Positions 8,961 through 18,187 are shown, counted from the first letter of the stretch. The stretch is DNA of 64,000 bases from Oligoflexia bacterium (GCA_019694465.1 JAIBBV010000004.1:30669-94668); one strand, 5' to 3'. Numbers and translations: made by a program. Notes: a model not told the origin generated them from the letters alone.

Positions 8961-9743
8961 ATGGCGCTAGTCATCTTCGAATCGGTAAATAGCCACACCG
9001 CACGTATTACTCTAAATGATCCAACTAATTTGAACGCAATGGGCGAAGCGATGGCAGACGAATTTTCTGCCCTGGTCGAAAAACTTTCTCAATCGACTAC
9101 TAAGCCGCGGGCAATTGTAATTACTGGCGCTGGTCGGGCATTTTCTGCGGGTGGTAACCTGGACATGTTGGAGAAGAAAATTGAGCTGTCGCCGGAGGAA
9201 AACAAGCGTCGCATGCTCAAATTCTATTATTCATTTCTAGGTATATTTAAGCTCAATGTGCCCCTTATCGCAGCTGTTAATGGGCATGCGATTGGGGCTG
9301 GACTTTGTGTGGCCTGCGCCTGCGATGTGCGTTTGGCAGCGGAGGGGGCAAAGTTTGGCGTGACATTCACAAAACTCGGACTGCATCCTGGAATGGGAGG
9401 TACTTGCTTTATCCCTCGTGTAGTAGGGCATGCGGTTGCAGCTGAACTAATGTTGAGTGGCCGGGTTATTGAGGCGAGTGAGGCTCATAAACTTGGCCTG
9501 GTGTCTCAGGTTTTGAGCCCATCCGATTTACTTCGAGAAGCTCAAAAAGTCGCTGACGATATTGCTGCCTGTGGTCCGCAAGCCACCCAACAGTTGGTCG
9601 AGAGCTTGCGTGTTGGGCAAGCCGAGCTAGAAGAATATCTGCAGCGCGAAGCATCCTGCCAAAGTGAAAACTATCGTAGTCCTGAGTTTAAGGAAGGTGT
9701 ACGCGCAGCAATTGAGAAGCGTTCAGCCAATTTCAAGAGCTAG
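8961..9743 (+). CDS. Crotonase-fold enzyme (enoyl-CoA hydratase/isomerase family)
   Basis: The 260-residue protein has the crotonase fold: oxyanion-hole segment GRAFSAGGNLDML, the second glycine-rich segment NGHAIGAGLCVACACDVRLA, and LGLHPGMGGT. Aligned with rat mitochondrial enoyl-CoA hydratase, both catalytic glutamates are replaced, E144 by cysteine (GAGLC) and E164 by phenylalanine (GVTFTKLGL). A classical hydratase reaction is therefore unlikely; isomerase, hydrolase or decarboxylase chemistry is possible. A GAGGA ribosome-binding site supports the start. No other fatty-acid gene adjoins it. Confidence 0.88.
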   Translation: MALVIFESVNSHTARITLNDPTNLNAMGEAMADEFSALVEKLSQSTTKPRAIVITGAGRAFSAGGNLDMLEKKIELSPEENKRRMLKFYYSFLGIFKLNVPLIAAVNGHAIGAGLCVACACDVRLAAEGAKFGVTFTKLGLHPGMGGTCFIPRVVGHAVAAELMLSGRVIEASEAHKLGLVSQVLSPSDLLREAQKVADDIAACGPQATQQLVESLRVGQAELEEYLQREASCQSENYRSPEFKEGVRAAIEKRSANFKS

Positions 9744-9981
9744 TAGCGGTTTTATAAGCCCTCGGTTATGTCCCTCCAGTGGGGTAGCTTGGCCACACGG
9801 AACTGCAGGTTTGCAGATGCAGGCCATTAGCAAGGATGAAGTCTCCAATCCGAGAGTAATCCTAGTAGCCTTGCGGGCCTAACAATTTTGAGGCAGGTAG
9901 GTATGCCTTCCTCGCACCTTCTAATCAAATTATACCAATAACAATAGCAGCCAAGCTTGTTCCCTAAAATAAGTGCCTGCT

Positions 9982-10761
9982 ATGTTTTTTCCACAAGGTT
10001 TTTCGCACGTGCATAAACTTTTGAAGAGCGTCAGCTTAATTTTTTGCTTCACATATAGCTGCTTAAATTTTGAGAGCGTTTGCCAGGCTCAGCCGCAGCA
10101 ATGTATTCGGCAAGGTCCTAGGCAGTGTGCTCCAACGTCTGATGTGAATGGTCTCATTCTGAATGGTCCCGCGACGGGAGTGACAGGCCTGCACTTGAAG
10201 CCGGCGCTTTCAGCGCGGGAGGCCGTGAAAAGGCTCGAAGCTTGTATGAAGCGCTTTGGCGTAATGGAACCTGGCGGTGGTCTTACTCCCACGCGAGCTG
10301 CTCTCGATTACTTTTGTGTTTGTAATACGGAGGTCGTGCAGGAAGAGTTTTCCTGTCACACGCAATTGGGTGCGGAACGCAAGTTTACAGATAATGACTG
10401 TAAGACAATAGCAAATGATCTGAAACAAGGTGGCATCGCCATGCTCGTATTGTGTCGAGGAGGAGATCCTAGACACATAGTTACAGCTGCTTCATTGAGT
10501 TGCAGTGATGGATCTGATGCAGGGGATGGGGTTGGAGCAGGCACAATTATAGATCCCTACACCCCCGACGTATCAAAGCCAGTACTGATAGGCCCTGGCG
10601 GTGTGACTTCGTCCGATCGAGACGAAAGAATCTGTGGATTTCTTAGTAAGGCACCATATCAGGCAGTGTCGATTGACCCCGAGGTTAGTAAGGCAGTCGA
10701 TGCTGGTATAGCTGTGGTTGATTCCGAGCTAGACCTAATCTATTCAGAGCAACTCGAGTAA
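9982..10761 (+). CDS. Secreted protein, possible papain-like cysteine peptidase
   Basis: No named family is recognised with certainty. An N-terminal hydrophobic segment (about residues 14-34) looks like a signal peptide ending near CQAQ. After it, QCAPTSDVN (Cys 49, counted from the ATG at 9982) resembles the catalytic Q-C-G-P-T-S segment of C39-like/papain-like peptidases; DPRHIV (His 165) followed by TIIDPYTPD (Asp 191) matches the spacing pattern of the catalytic His and a downstream DP motif. Many other cysteines suggest disulfides and a periplasmic or outer location. A GTG at 9973 could also start translation. The gene stands alone, with no clear ribosome-binding site. Confidence 0.6.
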   Translation: MFFPQGFSHVHKLLKSVSLIFCFTYSCLNFESVCQAQPQQCIRQGPRQCAPTSDVNGLILNGPATGVTGLHLKPALSAREAVKRLEACMKRFGVMEPGGGLTPTRAALDYFCVCNTEVVQEEFSCHTQLGAERKFTDNDCKTIANDLKQGGIAMLVLCRGGDPRHIVTAASLSCSDGSDAGDGVGAGTIIDPYTPDVSKPVLIGPGGVTSSDRDERICGFLSKAPYQAVSIDPEVSKAVDAGIAVVDSELDLIYSEQLE

Positions 10762-10781
10762 GTTGGGAACTTCAGAGGTTA

Positions 10782-11120
10782 TTACTCCTGCAGCTGCCAA
10801 TCTGCAAAGTTACCACCATTCGATGGTTTGAAATCCAATACTGCGGCGACTTCGGATATCTGAAGTGCTCGATACAGGTGCGGGAATTGCTCGCCATTTG
10901 GTTCATTCGCCTCGACCCTCAGAGCTTCACCAAGCAGCACCTCGTCTACTTTTAGTAGTACGAGGTCCACGCGACCATAGAAAAGTCGATTGGCTGTTCT
11001 TAGCACCTGTGAATCAAATGAGAAATGAATGAATGGGCAATTTGAGGGTTGGGATGGCCAATAGGCGCCATTTTCTTGGGCATTGGTCCAATCCTGTGTT
11101 GTTGCTATGTGGTATATCAT
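10782..11120 (-). CDS. DUF952 family protein
   Basis: The 112-residue protein matches the DUF952 pattern: MIYHIATTQDW at the start, FIHFSFDSQVLRTANRLF in the middle, LVLLKVDEVLLG and FPHLYRAL towards the end. Family members are small cytoplasmic proteins of unknown function. An AAGGA site precedes the start. It lies 49 bases after the radical SAM gene on the same strand and is probably co-transcribed with it. Confidence 0.85.
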   Translation of the reverse strand: MIYHIATTQDWTNAQENGAYWPSQPSNCPFIHFSFDSQVLRTANRLFYGRVDLVLLKVDEVLLGEALRVEANEPNGEQFPHLYRALQISEVAAVLDFKPSNGGNFADWQLQE

Positions 11121-11169
11121 TTATTCCTTGTTCGGAATGTTAGCAACGTCTTTGGGCCTGCCAGGCGCG

Positions 11170-13716
11170 CTACGCGCATTGATGCATTTCCGGCTGTGTG
11201 CTGTTAGCTGCCCGTTCAGCCCCATTCACCACACAAACAGCTCGTACCCACTCATGCTTGCCAGGAGCGCTAAAGCACTCCCTCAGGAATTCCTGAGGAG
11301 AAAATTTCTTACCCGGAGTTACATCCGTATAAAAAGTGGTGCCGCGAGAAATTTTAATACTGGAGCAGATGCCCTTTTTAATTGAGTCCTTGGAAAACTC
11401 ATAGACGCTTCCTGTCTCACCTATGCGACGAAAAGTAGCCTTTAGCCCACGCGCCTTAAGAAAGGCATCGCAACGCGGTTCTGCCGTTGAGCTAATACAT
11501 ATCGAAGTGGGTTCCCACTTATCGGGAGCTATGCCAAGCAGTGTCCCCCAATTTGCAAGCAAGCCATTTACGCTACTGATGAATGCGGGATTGCTAAGGC
11601 GATCAACTAGCATTTCAAGATTGTCACGGCGCCAGAGCAGTGTCAGCACGTCGCTACCAATAATCCAGTTTTCCTCTTCACCACAATCAAAGCGCGAGCT
11701 CTGAAAGCCTTGATAGCCTGCCACCAAGTCGCCGTCGGCTAGCATCAGCGCCCGCGCTAGGGCCACCGCTAACATCTTGCGTGGGACTCCACGTGCTGCC
11801 GCACCAGCTTGAACTAAAAAGGACACTGGTTGGCGTTGCTCGCGCGCTTTGGTCACATGCGCCTTAAATTGATCTAGTGAGTAGGATCGGGTCTGTCGCG
11901 CAAGAACGATGTCACGTATGTGAAATTTGGATGGACAGCCGCCACAGCGGAAGCACTGCGATTTCACCCATGAGCGACCGAGGCAATAGTCGATTTCTTT
12001 ATAACTTCGAGCACGCTGAACCTCTGCCCACAAAAACTCTCGTCGTACTCCAGTCTGCAGTATCGCCCAGGGTTTAGTTTCGCTTTCCTCTAGGCTATGC
12101 CCGTTTAGCAGAGCGCTAGGATCTAGCCCTTCCCGCACTAGACTGGCTTCCAGGGCCTTTTGAAACTCGGCGCTTACTGCTCGATAGTATACAAAATCAG
12201 TACTTGCCAGCGCGCTGAGCAGGGCCTTTCCCACGCGTGTATCAGCCGCCCGCACTAATACCTGTGAAACCCAGTATTCTGGCAAATCGGCAGATTCGCG
12301 GAATTGTAGGCTAGCCTGCTCTGTCACCTCACGCACGCGATTGAGAATGCGTTGATAGTGACTCATGGGGAAGGCATCCTCGAATTCGAGGGGTGTCCAG
12401 GGGAATCGCACAAGTGGGGTCATGGATAAAATGATGCGTGTTCCTGCGTGACAGCGCTCGTGGATAGACTTTATGTGCTCTAGCAGATCGCCAAGCGCAA
12501 TAAAATCTTGCTCCTCTTCAAGGCCGGTGGCGATTAAAAAAACCTTAAGTTCACGGGCTTTCGAGTTAAAGATCGCAGTCAAACTGTCATGCAGTTGGCT
12601 ATCTTCAAGGTTCTTGTGTAGATAGCGCCGTAGCCGCGGGGAAATGCCCTCAAGCCCGCATGTAATACTGGCCTTTTCGATTACATGTTGAAATTCAATC
12701 ATTTGAGGATCATGGGCCAGTAAGTCGAAACGCTGACTCTTAAGACCAATGCGGCGGAAGCGCGGCACCAAATCCCACAACACCTGGTAAAAGTCTGAGT
12801 GCATGTTGAAGTTAAAGCTATAGATGTCAATTTCATCCAAGCCCATCGCTGCCTTCAGCTTATTAGCTACGTCACGCAGCCGATCGGCGCGACGCTCACG
12901 ATAGGGTTTGCGATCCCAACTCTCAGCGCAAAAACTACAGAAACACGGACAGCCTTCAGAAATTTGAAGATGACTACTGCCGACTTGATCAGCTAAGTAG
13001 TAAACAGGGGCCTTTTCAAGCGCCTCACTTTCTCCCAAGTTCGGTACAAAATATTTGCGGGTGGGGCGTGGTCGATCTGGCTGAAAGAAGCCATCGATCG
13101 TTTCTAAAGCAGCAAGTGTGTCCTGTTTTGAACTACCGGCTGCCTTTGCATCGCGGATAGTGGATAAAATCTTTTTTATGCCGACATCGCTTTCGCCAAC
13201 GAAGATGCCATCCACAATTGGGTCAGTACTCCACAGTACTGAGGAGTATAGCGCGTTGGCTCCTCCCATTATTAGAAGTGGTGTAGAGCTATCGCTAAGA
13301 CGTTCATGTTTTGAAAGTGATACTCCACTGTTTTTTAGAAAGGCGGGAATGTTGATCAATTCCTGGACAATAGAATTTGAGAATCCGACAACTTCAAAAT
13401 CCTTGGGCCCACGTTTGGTTTGAGTCCCCAGCAACCAAGGAACACGCGCGCGTTTGAAAAGCTCAGCATCTTTGGCGGGTGGCAGAAAGCCAAGGTCGGG
13501 GAATACTCCATCTAGGCCGGCTGCAATTTGATAGAGAAACTGGTGAGTAAATGAGTAGCCTGTATCAAAGTAGGTGGAGAGGCGAACAAACAGCACCCTA
13601 AGCGCTCGCTCACTATAGGCCTCGGGTGCTAGGCGATTTAACTCCGCCCCACGTAGCCAAAGGCCATGACCTGTAAGTTCATGATAATTCTGTTGATACC
13701 ATTCTTGGTAATCCAT
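11170..13716 (-). CDS. Large radical SAM protein with B12-binding-like N-terminus
   Basis: The protein is a radical S-adenosylmethionine enzyme of about 848 residues. The N-terminal part has the VDGIFVGESD segment usual before the catalytic domain in B12-type radical SAM proteins. The [4Fe-4S]-binding CxxxCxxC motif is CPCFCSFC at about residues 254-261, followed by GLEGISPRLRRYLHKNL. A second cysteine cluster, CFRCGGC near residue 587, could bind another cluster or zinc. The layout resembles the TIGR03960-type family of uncharacterised radical SAM proteins. The ATG at 13716 is preferred over a TTG at 13737. It lies between the 108-residue gene and the DUF952 gene. The substrate is unknown. 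Confidence 0.85.
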   Translation of the reverse strand: MDYQEWYQQNYHELTGHGLWLRGAELNRLAPEAYSERALRVLFVRLSTYFDTGYSFTHQFLYQIAAGLDGVFPDLGFLPPAKDAELFKRARVPWLLGTQTKRGPKDFEVVGFSNSIVQELINIPAFLKNSGVSLSKHERLSDSSTPLLIMGGANALYSSVLWSTDPIVDGIFVGESDVGIKKILSTIRDAKAAGSSKQDTLAALETIDGFFQPDRPRPTRKYFVPNLGESEALEKAPVYYLADQVGSSHLQISEGCPCFCSFCAESWDRKPYRERRADRLRDVANKLKAAMGLDEIDIYSFNFNMHSDFYQVLWDLVPRFRRIGLKSQRFDLLAHDPQMIEFQHVIEKASITCGLEGISPRLRRYLHKNLEDSQLHDSLTAIFNSKARELKVFLIATGLEEEQDFIALGDLLEHIKSIHERCHAGTRIILSMTPLVRFPWTPLEFEDAFPMSHYQRILNRVREVTEQASLQFRESADLPEYWVSQVLVRAADTRVGKALLSALASTDFVYYRAVSAEFQKALEASLVREGLDPSALLNGHSLEESETKPWAILQTGVRREFLWAEVQRARSYKEIDYCLGRSWVKSQCFRCGGCPSKFHIRDIVLARQTRSYSLDQFKAHVTKAREQRQPVSFLVQAGAAARGVPRKMLAVALARALMLADGDLVAGYQGFQSSRFDCGEEENWIIGSDVLTLLWRRDNLEMLVDRLSNPAFISSVNGLLANWGTLLGIAPDKWEPTSICISSTAEPRCDAFLKARGLKATFRRIGETGSVYEFSKDSIKKGICSSIKISRGTTFYTDVTPGKKFSPQEFLRECFSAPGKHEWVRAVCVVNGAERAANSTQPEMHQCA

Positions 13717-13827
13717 AAGCCAGGAATAGTACCACAATGAAGCGGCTTACCCTAACTAGGGGCAAATAAGTGCTGTTTTAGCGCCCTGCTGAACTGAGCG
13801 ACGCCAAGCTAAGGCCTATCAGTGAGG

Positions 13828-14154
13828 CTAGCGTAAGAGCGATAGGCGCTCTTGAATCTCCTCAGGCTTGCTCTCATATCCGCGCAGGCTCTGCTGCAAA
13901 GAGATGGGATCAAGATCAAGGTGCAGCGCTACCCATGCGAAGCTAAATGGCTTCTTAGGGGTAAGCTTTCCGAATAACCACTGGCGAGCGCTTCTTACAA
14001 CATGACGCTCGCAATGAGCAGTACCGAAAGCATCACAAATAGCGCGCGCAAGTACTGCTGCCAGCAGATTGCGTTCTGGTTTGACTGGCGAGGAAGCCTC
14101 GTTATCGTCTTCACGTTCTGGGGAGAAGCGATTACCAGGAAGGGAATTGCTCAT
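13828..14154 (-). CDS. Small soluble protein, unknown function
   Basis: The 108-residue protein has a polar N-terminus and then a compact helical part: ERNLLAAVLARAICDAFG, ARQWLFG, and PFSFAWVALHLDLDPISLQQSL. The last segment reads like a helix-turn-helix, and short proteins with a similar W-L then PFSFxWV pattern occur in other proteobacteria, but I know no assigned function. A GGAG site precedes the start. It lies 111 bases upstream of the radical SAM gene on the same strand and may share its transcript. Confidence 0.6.
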   Translation of the reverse strand: MSNSLPGNRFSPEREDDNEASSPVKPERNLLAAVLARAICDAFGTAHCERHVVRSARQWLFGKLTPKKPFSFAWVALHLDLDPISLQQSLRGYESKPEEIQERLSLLR

Positions 14155-14691
14155 ATGTTACCGATCTCCAAGGGAATTTAACGACAAACCTTCGGGCTTT
14201 AACCTAAGAGTCACAACTGAGCGTATGGAAACTAAGAGACATGCACTACTCGTAGTGTCTACGCTTGGCCCAACTACAGCCGATTGTGTTTATAAGGTGC
14301 AGTGATCACTCACAAAAAAGCACCTTGCTTTAACATACCTAAAGCTTTTACTTACTTAAACTAAGAGCGTCAATATAGAATTATTAACGAAGTAGCTGAT
14401 ATCTGAGGATTTTTGTCCAATTCGCATTAGTTTGCTAATGGGCTGGGTTGTGATTGCTAACGTTGTTTCTATTTCTATAAAATTCCCAGTGTTCTCAAGC
14501 CCAAAGCCCCATGATTGACTCAAAAATTGCGCTGTTCATGGCCTATGCAGACATGCTGCAGGTCCAATTGACTTTGATAGCTCGCTCAAGTACAGTGCTC
14601 CGCCTTAAGCATTCAAGACGACTCGTGATTCCGTGATGGACCCAGGAGTTGTCTTCTCTAAAACTTTGGACGTAACGAACTTTGTATCCGT
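14155..14691 (+). promoter_or_regulatory. Long leader region upstream of the RRM-bS18 gene
   Basis: This 537-base gap has no supported gene. Hairpins seen include CACTAC/GTAGTG (near 14251-14264), AAGGTGC/GCACCTT flanking an A-run (near 14293-14326), and CATTAG-TTTG-CTAATG (near 14424-14439). A TTGACT box lies near 14570. No clear Shine-Dalgarno site stands directly before 14692; an AGGAG at 14645 is too far away. Ribosomal-protein genes are often feedback-controlled through leader structures, so this region may be regulatory, but I recognise no known leader class. Confidence 0.4.
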
Positions 14692-15237
14692 ATGGGCAAG
14701 AAGCTTTTTGTAAGTAATCTCGATTTTGAAATTCAGCAGGACCAGTTGCGCGAGCTATTCGCAGGTATTGGCTCAGTTATCAGCGCCGTCATTGCTACGG
14801 ACCGTGAGACAAAGCGTTCAAAGGGTTTTGCCTTTGTTGAAATGGAAAGCGATCAGGATGCTTTGAAGGCAATTGAAGAACTCAATAATAAGATCCTTAA
14901 CGGCAGACCTATGAAGGTTTGTGAGGATCGTGGGAAGACCGGTGGCGCTGGTGCTGCGGGTGGTGCCGGTGCAGAGGGTGGCAAGCGCTACGAGCCGCTT
15001 CCTCCAATTCAGCGCATGCAGCTTTTCCGCCGTAGAAGGAAGATTGATCCCTTCATGGAAGATCCGAGCAAGACAGTCGACTACAAGGATGTCATCATGC
15101 TTTCACGGTTTGTCAGCGAGCGCGGAAAAATACTTTCGCGTCGTCTAACAGGCTTAAGCGCTTACAATCAGCGTAAGCTATCCAAGGCTATCAAGCGCGC
15201 CCAGAATTTGGGATTGATGCCGTTCTCGAACGTATAG
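14692..15237 (+). CDS. rpsR: RRM RNA-binding domain fused to ribosomal protein bS18
   Basis: The 181-residue protein joins two domains. Residues 4-80 form an RNA recognition motif with RNP2 LFVSNL (5-10) and RNP1 KGFAFVEM (44-51), like bacterial cold-shock RRM proteins. A Gly/Ala-rich linker follows (about 82-95). Residues 105-178 are bS18: the FRRRRK segment, then [22 protein letters not shown] and [19 protein letters not shown] align throughout with E. coli S18. The zinc cysteines of some S18 proteins are absent. Normal bS18 is about 75 residues and sits in an rpsF-rpsR-rplI operon; here no rpsF or rplI is adjacent. If this is the only S18 gene, every 30S subunit would carry an extra RRM on its platform. 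Confidence 0.9.
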   Translation: MGKKLFVSNLDFEIQQDQLRELFAGIGSVISAVIATDRETKRSKGFAFVEMESDQDALKAIEELNNKILNGRPMKVCEDRGKTGGAGAAGGAGAEGGKRYEPLPPIQRMQLFRRRRKIDPFMEDPSKTVDYKDVIMLSRFVSERGKILSRRLTGLSAYNQRKLSKAIKRAQNLGLMPFSNV

Positions 15238-15418
15238 CCGAAGATTACGAGCTTCATCAAGCTTAGTGGGCGTTGACGCCTAAGGGGTTCTTTGCCTTTT
15301 ATAGGCTTAGCAGTCCACAGTGCCGCGTTACCTAGGTTTTGATAGAGCAAATCAGAGTCCTAAGTAAGGGTCGGAGAAATCCGGAATGTTAAGGCTGTGC
15401 ACGCAAGTGTGAGTTGGC

Positions 15419-16105
15419 TTATTCCTTACCCCAGGGCTTGTCGCCAGGGATGTGAAATACCTTTTGGTTCGCCTTCGTGACAGGTTCCATCGAGATCGCC
15501 TGGCAAAGTTGATCCAGCACATGCTTTATGCGCCTGCCACTTGATTCTACTAATTCTGCTGCATCCTTTTGTTCTGATGAAGCTGTTTGATGGGTCTTCA
15601 GTAAGTAGGCTGCTCCGAGTACAGCGCCCAGAGGGTTGTTTATTTCATGTCGCAATGTGCCGACTAGTGTCTTCACTGTTTCAACAATCACGCCGTTCAT
15701 CTTTGTCTTGTGAAGTTCGCGCTGTAAACGATTGCGGTCGATAATCCCTTGCACTAATGGCTTGAACAGTGGCTCTGAGACATTAACTTTACTTAAAAAG
15801 TAAGCTGCTCCAGCCTGCAAAGCTGCACCGGGAATTTCCGGAGAGTTATCGGAGCTCATTGAAAGCACTGCAACATCTGGGAGCAGCCCCTCATTTAGAA
15901 AATCGATGCCCTGTCCGTCTGGAAGGTGTTGGTCAAGAATGACTAAGTCAATCTGCGCGTCTTTGTTGCTTTTAAAAAATTCGCGGGCGGATGCCAAATT
16001 AGGAAAGTGAGTTAGAGAAAGTTCGGGAATAAAAGATTTTAGGCGCATCTCTACAATGCGCTTAAAAGATTGATCATCGTCTATTATGAAAGCTTGGAAA
16101 GGCAT
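15419..16105 (-). CDS. Response regulator with a C-terminal DHp-like domain lacking an ATPase
   Basis: The ATG at 16105 is preceded by a strong GGGGAGG site and gives 228 residues. The receiver domain (1-120) has the acidic pocket D9-D10-D11, the phospho-acceptor D58 (LVILDQHLPDG), a Ser at LSMSS and K106 (FLSKVN). It is followed by a coiled-coil and an H-box-like segment, LRHEINNPLGA with His 153, typical of the dimerisation/phosphotransfer helix of histidine kinases. No N, G1 or G2 ATP-binding boxes follow; the protein ends about 60 residues later. It could be a phosphorelay intermediate or a dimeric scaffold. No kinase gene adjoins it. Confidence 0.82.
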   Translation of the reverse strand: MPFQAFIIDDDQSFKRIVEMRLKSFIPELSLTHFPNLASAREFFKSNKDAQIDLVILDQHLPDGQGIDFLNEGLLPDVAVLSMSSDNSPEIPGAALQAGAAYFLSKVNVSEPLFKPLVQGIIDRNRLQRELHKTKMNGVIVETVKTLVGTLRHEINNPLGAVLGAAYLLKTHQTASSEQKDAAELVESSGRRIKHVLDQLCQAISMEPVTKANQKVFHIPGDKPWGKE

Positions 16106-16396
16106 AATAACCTCCCCAATATGATGCGTGCGGAGGCGTTTGCGCAACGATATTATAGCGAGTGACAGAAATCCGTAGCGAAATTCCTTGCGGTAGTAAT
16201 CACTCGCTATAATGCCGACCAGCGGCAGGCCAGACAACAAATAGTAAATTACCCGATAAAAAATAGGCCTTTAGTCGAGAAAGCGAAGCACCTCTTGCGC
16301 TATTGGGACAACTCGCATTTCCCTACGCCTTGCAGCCATTTACTGTAGATCGGTGATCCGTCCCTTGCCGGCCATAATAGAACAAGATTATCTTTT

Positions 16397-18187
16397 TTAT
16401 GCGGCATGGCTATCTGAAAGTAGTTCTTGGCGCTCTACAAGTTGGCGATAAAGCCCCGGTTGTGCGCTTAGGCTCTCATGCGTCCCAGCTTGAACCACTT
16501 TGCCATTTGAAACTACGAGTACCTGATGTGCACGACGGATAGTTGAGAGGCGGTGGGCGATTATCAGAGCAGTGCGGTCTACTAACATTCTAGAAAGCGC
16601 CTCTTGAATCTGATGTTCATTCTCACTGTCCAAAGCAGAGGTAGCTTCGTCTAGGATCAGAAGTTGCGGGTTCCTTAGAATAGCGCGAGCAATGGCTAGG
16701 CGTTGCTTCTGTCCCATACTGAGTTGTACTCCGCGCTCGCCAACCGGCGTGTCAAACTGCTGAGGCAATCCAAGGATGAAGTCTAAGATATTAGCTTGTC
16801 GGCAAGCCTCACGTACTTCCGAAGCGGAGGCACTGAGGTTTCCATAGCGGACATTTTCTCCGATTGAGGCGGCAAACAGGATCTGATCTTGAGGCACAAT
16901 AGCTACATGTTCTCTGAACTGTGCTGTATTTTCTGCTGAAAGCAAGGTGCCATCCAGTGTGATGCTTCCACTACTAGGCTGATAAAATCCCAGTAGCAGT
17001 TGTATGATTGAGGTCTTGCCGGCCCCGGACGGGCCGACTATGGCGGTAGTTGTGCCTCGGGCTAGCGTGAATGATATGTCGCGCAGTACTTGCACGTCTG
17101 GGCGTGCGGGGTAGGCAAAACTGACTGCATCAAAACGAATTGAGTTAATTTTATCTGATAATGTCTTAATGTCTTTTGAAGCGTCAGCGCTGGGGTTGCC
17201 CAGAAAATCAATGATGCGATCGGCTGCGCCCATGGACTGTAGAAGTTCGGTAAAAGCAGCAGCCACCAGTGAGAAGGAGACAGCCACGATGGCTCCATAT
17301 AATAAAAATGCTGTTAAATCTCCAAATGACAGGCGGCTTGTATCTACAAGATGAATCCCTAAAAAGAGCACAAACACTATCGCCGCGTTGAGCAGGAAAC
17401 TAACGAAAGACTGGAAAAAAGCTGAAATACGGGCCCTATCAGCGCCTATGCCAAGAACACGATTATTGGTTGAGTCGAAGCGTTTTTCCTCGTGTTGCTC
17501 TCGATTGAAAGCTTTTACGACTCGAATCCCTTCAAAGGCTTCCTGAGCTATGGTCAAAGCCTGGGCCAGCTCAGTTTGCTGTAGCTTTGAGTAGTGGCGC
17601 AACTTTTTGGCTAAGCCCAGCGACAACCCAACTAACAATGGCAATATTAGTAATGTAGTTAGGGTTAAACCGATTGACAAATAAGCCATCAGGCCTAGGC
17701 CCACTAGAACTTGTAGCGCGTAACGAATGACTACTGATAGCTTTATGCTAACCGCGTCTTGCAATAGTTGCGTATCGTTGCCGAGCCTTGAGACAAGGTC
17801 GCTACTCTTTGCTTCATCAAAGAACTGAATGCTGCGGTGTACAATGTTATGAAAAATTCGCTCCCGCAGTTGGGCTACGACGCGCTGTCCAACGATAGCA
17901 AATAGGAAGGCTCGAAAGTAAAATGCTACCCCTTGAATCGCGAAAAGCAGCACAAGCGCCATTGCAATCAAGGCCCAGTGCTCAGCCAGAACGCGCATGT
18001 TTGAGCTATTAAGAAGGCGTCTTATAATTTCTGGGAAAAGTAGGTTAATCCCGCTGGCAAGTCCTAGTGCTAACATTGCACCCAAGAACGGGCGCCAGTG
18101 AGGGCGTACAAAAGACAGCACTTGTTTTACGCTTGCCACTTTGGGGCGGGCTTTGCTGTGACCAGTCTGGTGGTGATTGCGAGTCAT
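16397..18187 (-). CDS. ABC exporter, fused permease-ATPase (MsbA/lipid-drug type)
   Basis: The 596-residue half-transporter has six membrane helices (about residues 30-310) followed by a nucleotide-binding domain with Walker A GPSGAGKTS, signature LSMGQKQRL, Walker B LLILDEATSALD and the switch-histidine segment IIAHRLST. This architecture is that of MsbA, BmrA and related homodimeric exporters of lipids or drugs. The ATG at 18187, preceded by an AAGG site, is preferred over a TTG at 18208. No lipid-A gene is adjacent, so MsbA identity is not shown. Confidence 0.9.
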   Translation of the reverse strand: MTRNHHQTGHSKARPKVASVKQVLSFVRPHWRPFLGAMLALGLASGINLLFPEIIRRLLNSSNMRVLAEHWALIAMALVLLFAIQGVAFYFRAFLFAIVGQRVVAQLRERIFHNIVHRSIQFFDEAKSSDLVSRLGNDTQLLQDAVSIKLSVVIRYALQVLVGLGLMAYLSIGLTLTTLLILPLLVGLSLGLAKKLRHYSKLQQTELAQALTIAQEAFEGIRVVKAFNREQHEEKRFDSTNNRVLGIGADRARISAFFQSFVSFLLNAAIVFVLFLGIHLVDTSRLSFGDLTAFLLYGAIVAVSFSLVAAAFTELLQSMGAADRIIDFLGNPSADASKDIKTLSDKINSIRFDAVSFAYPARPDVQVLRDISFTLARGTTTAIVGPSGAGKTSIIQLLLGFYQPSSGSITLDGTLLSAENTAQFREHVAIVPQDQILFAASIGENVRYGNLSASASEVREACRQANILDFILGLPQQFDTPVGERGVQLSMGQKQRLAIARAILRNPQLLILDEATSALDSENEHQIQEALSRMLVDRTALIIAHRLSTIRRAHQVLVVSNGKVVQAGTHESLSAQPGLYRQLVERQELLSDSHAA

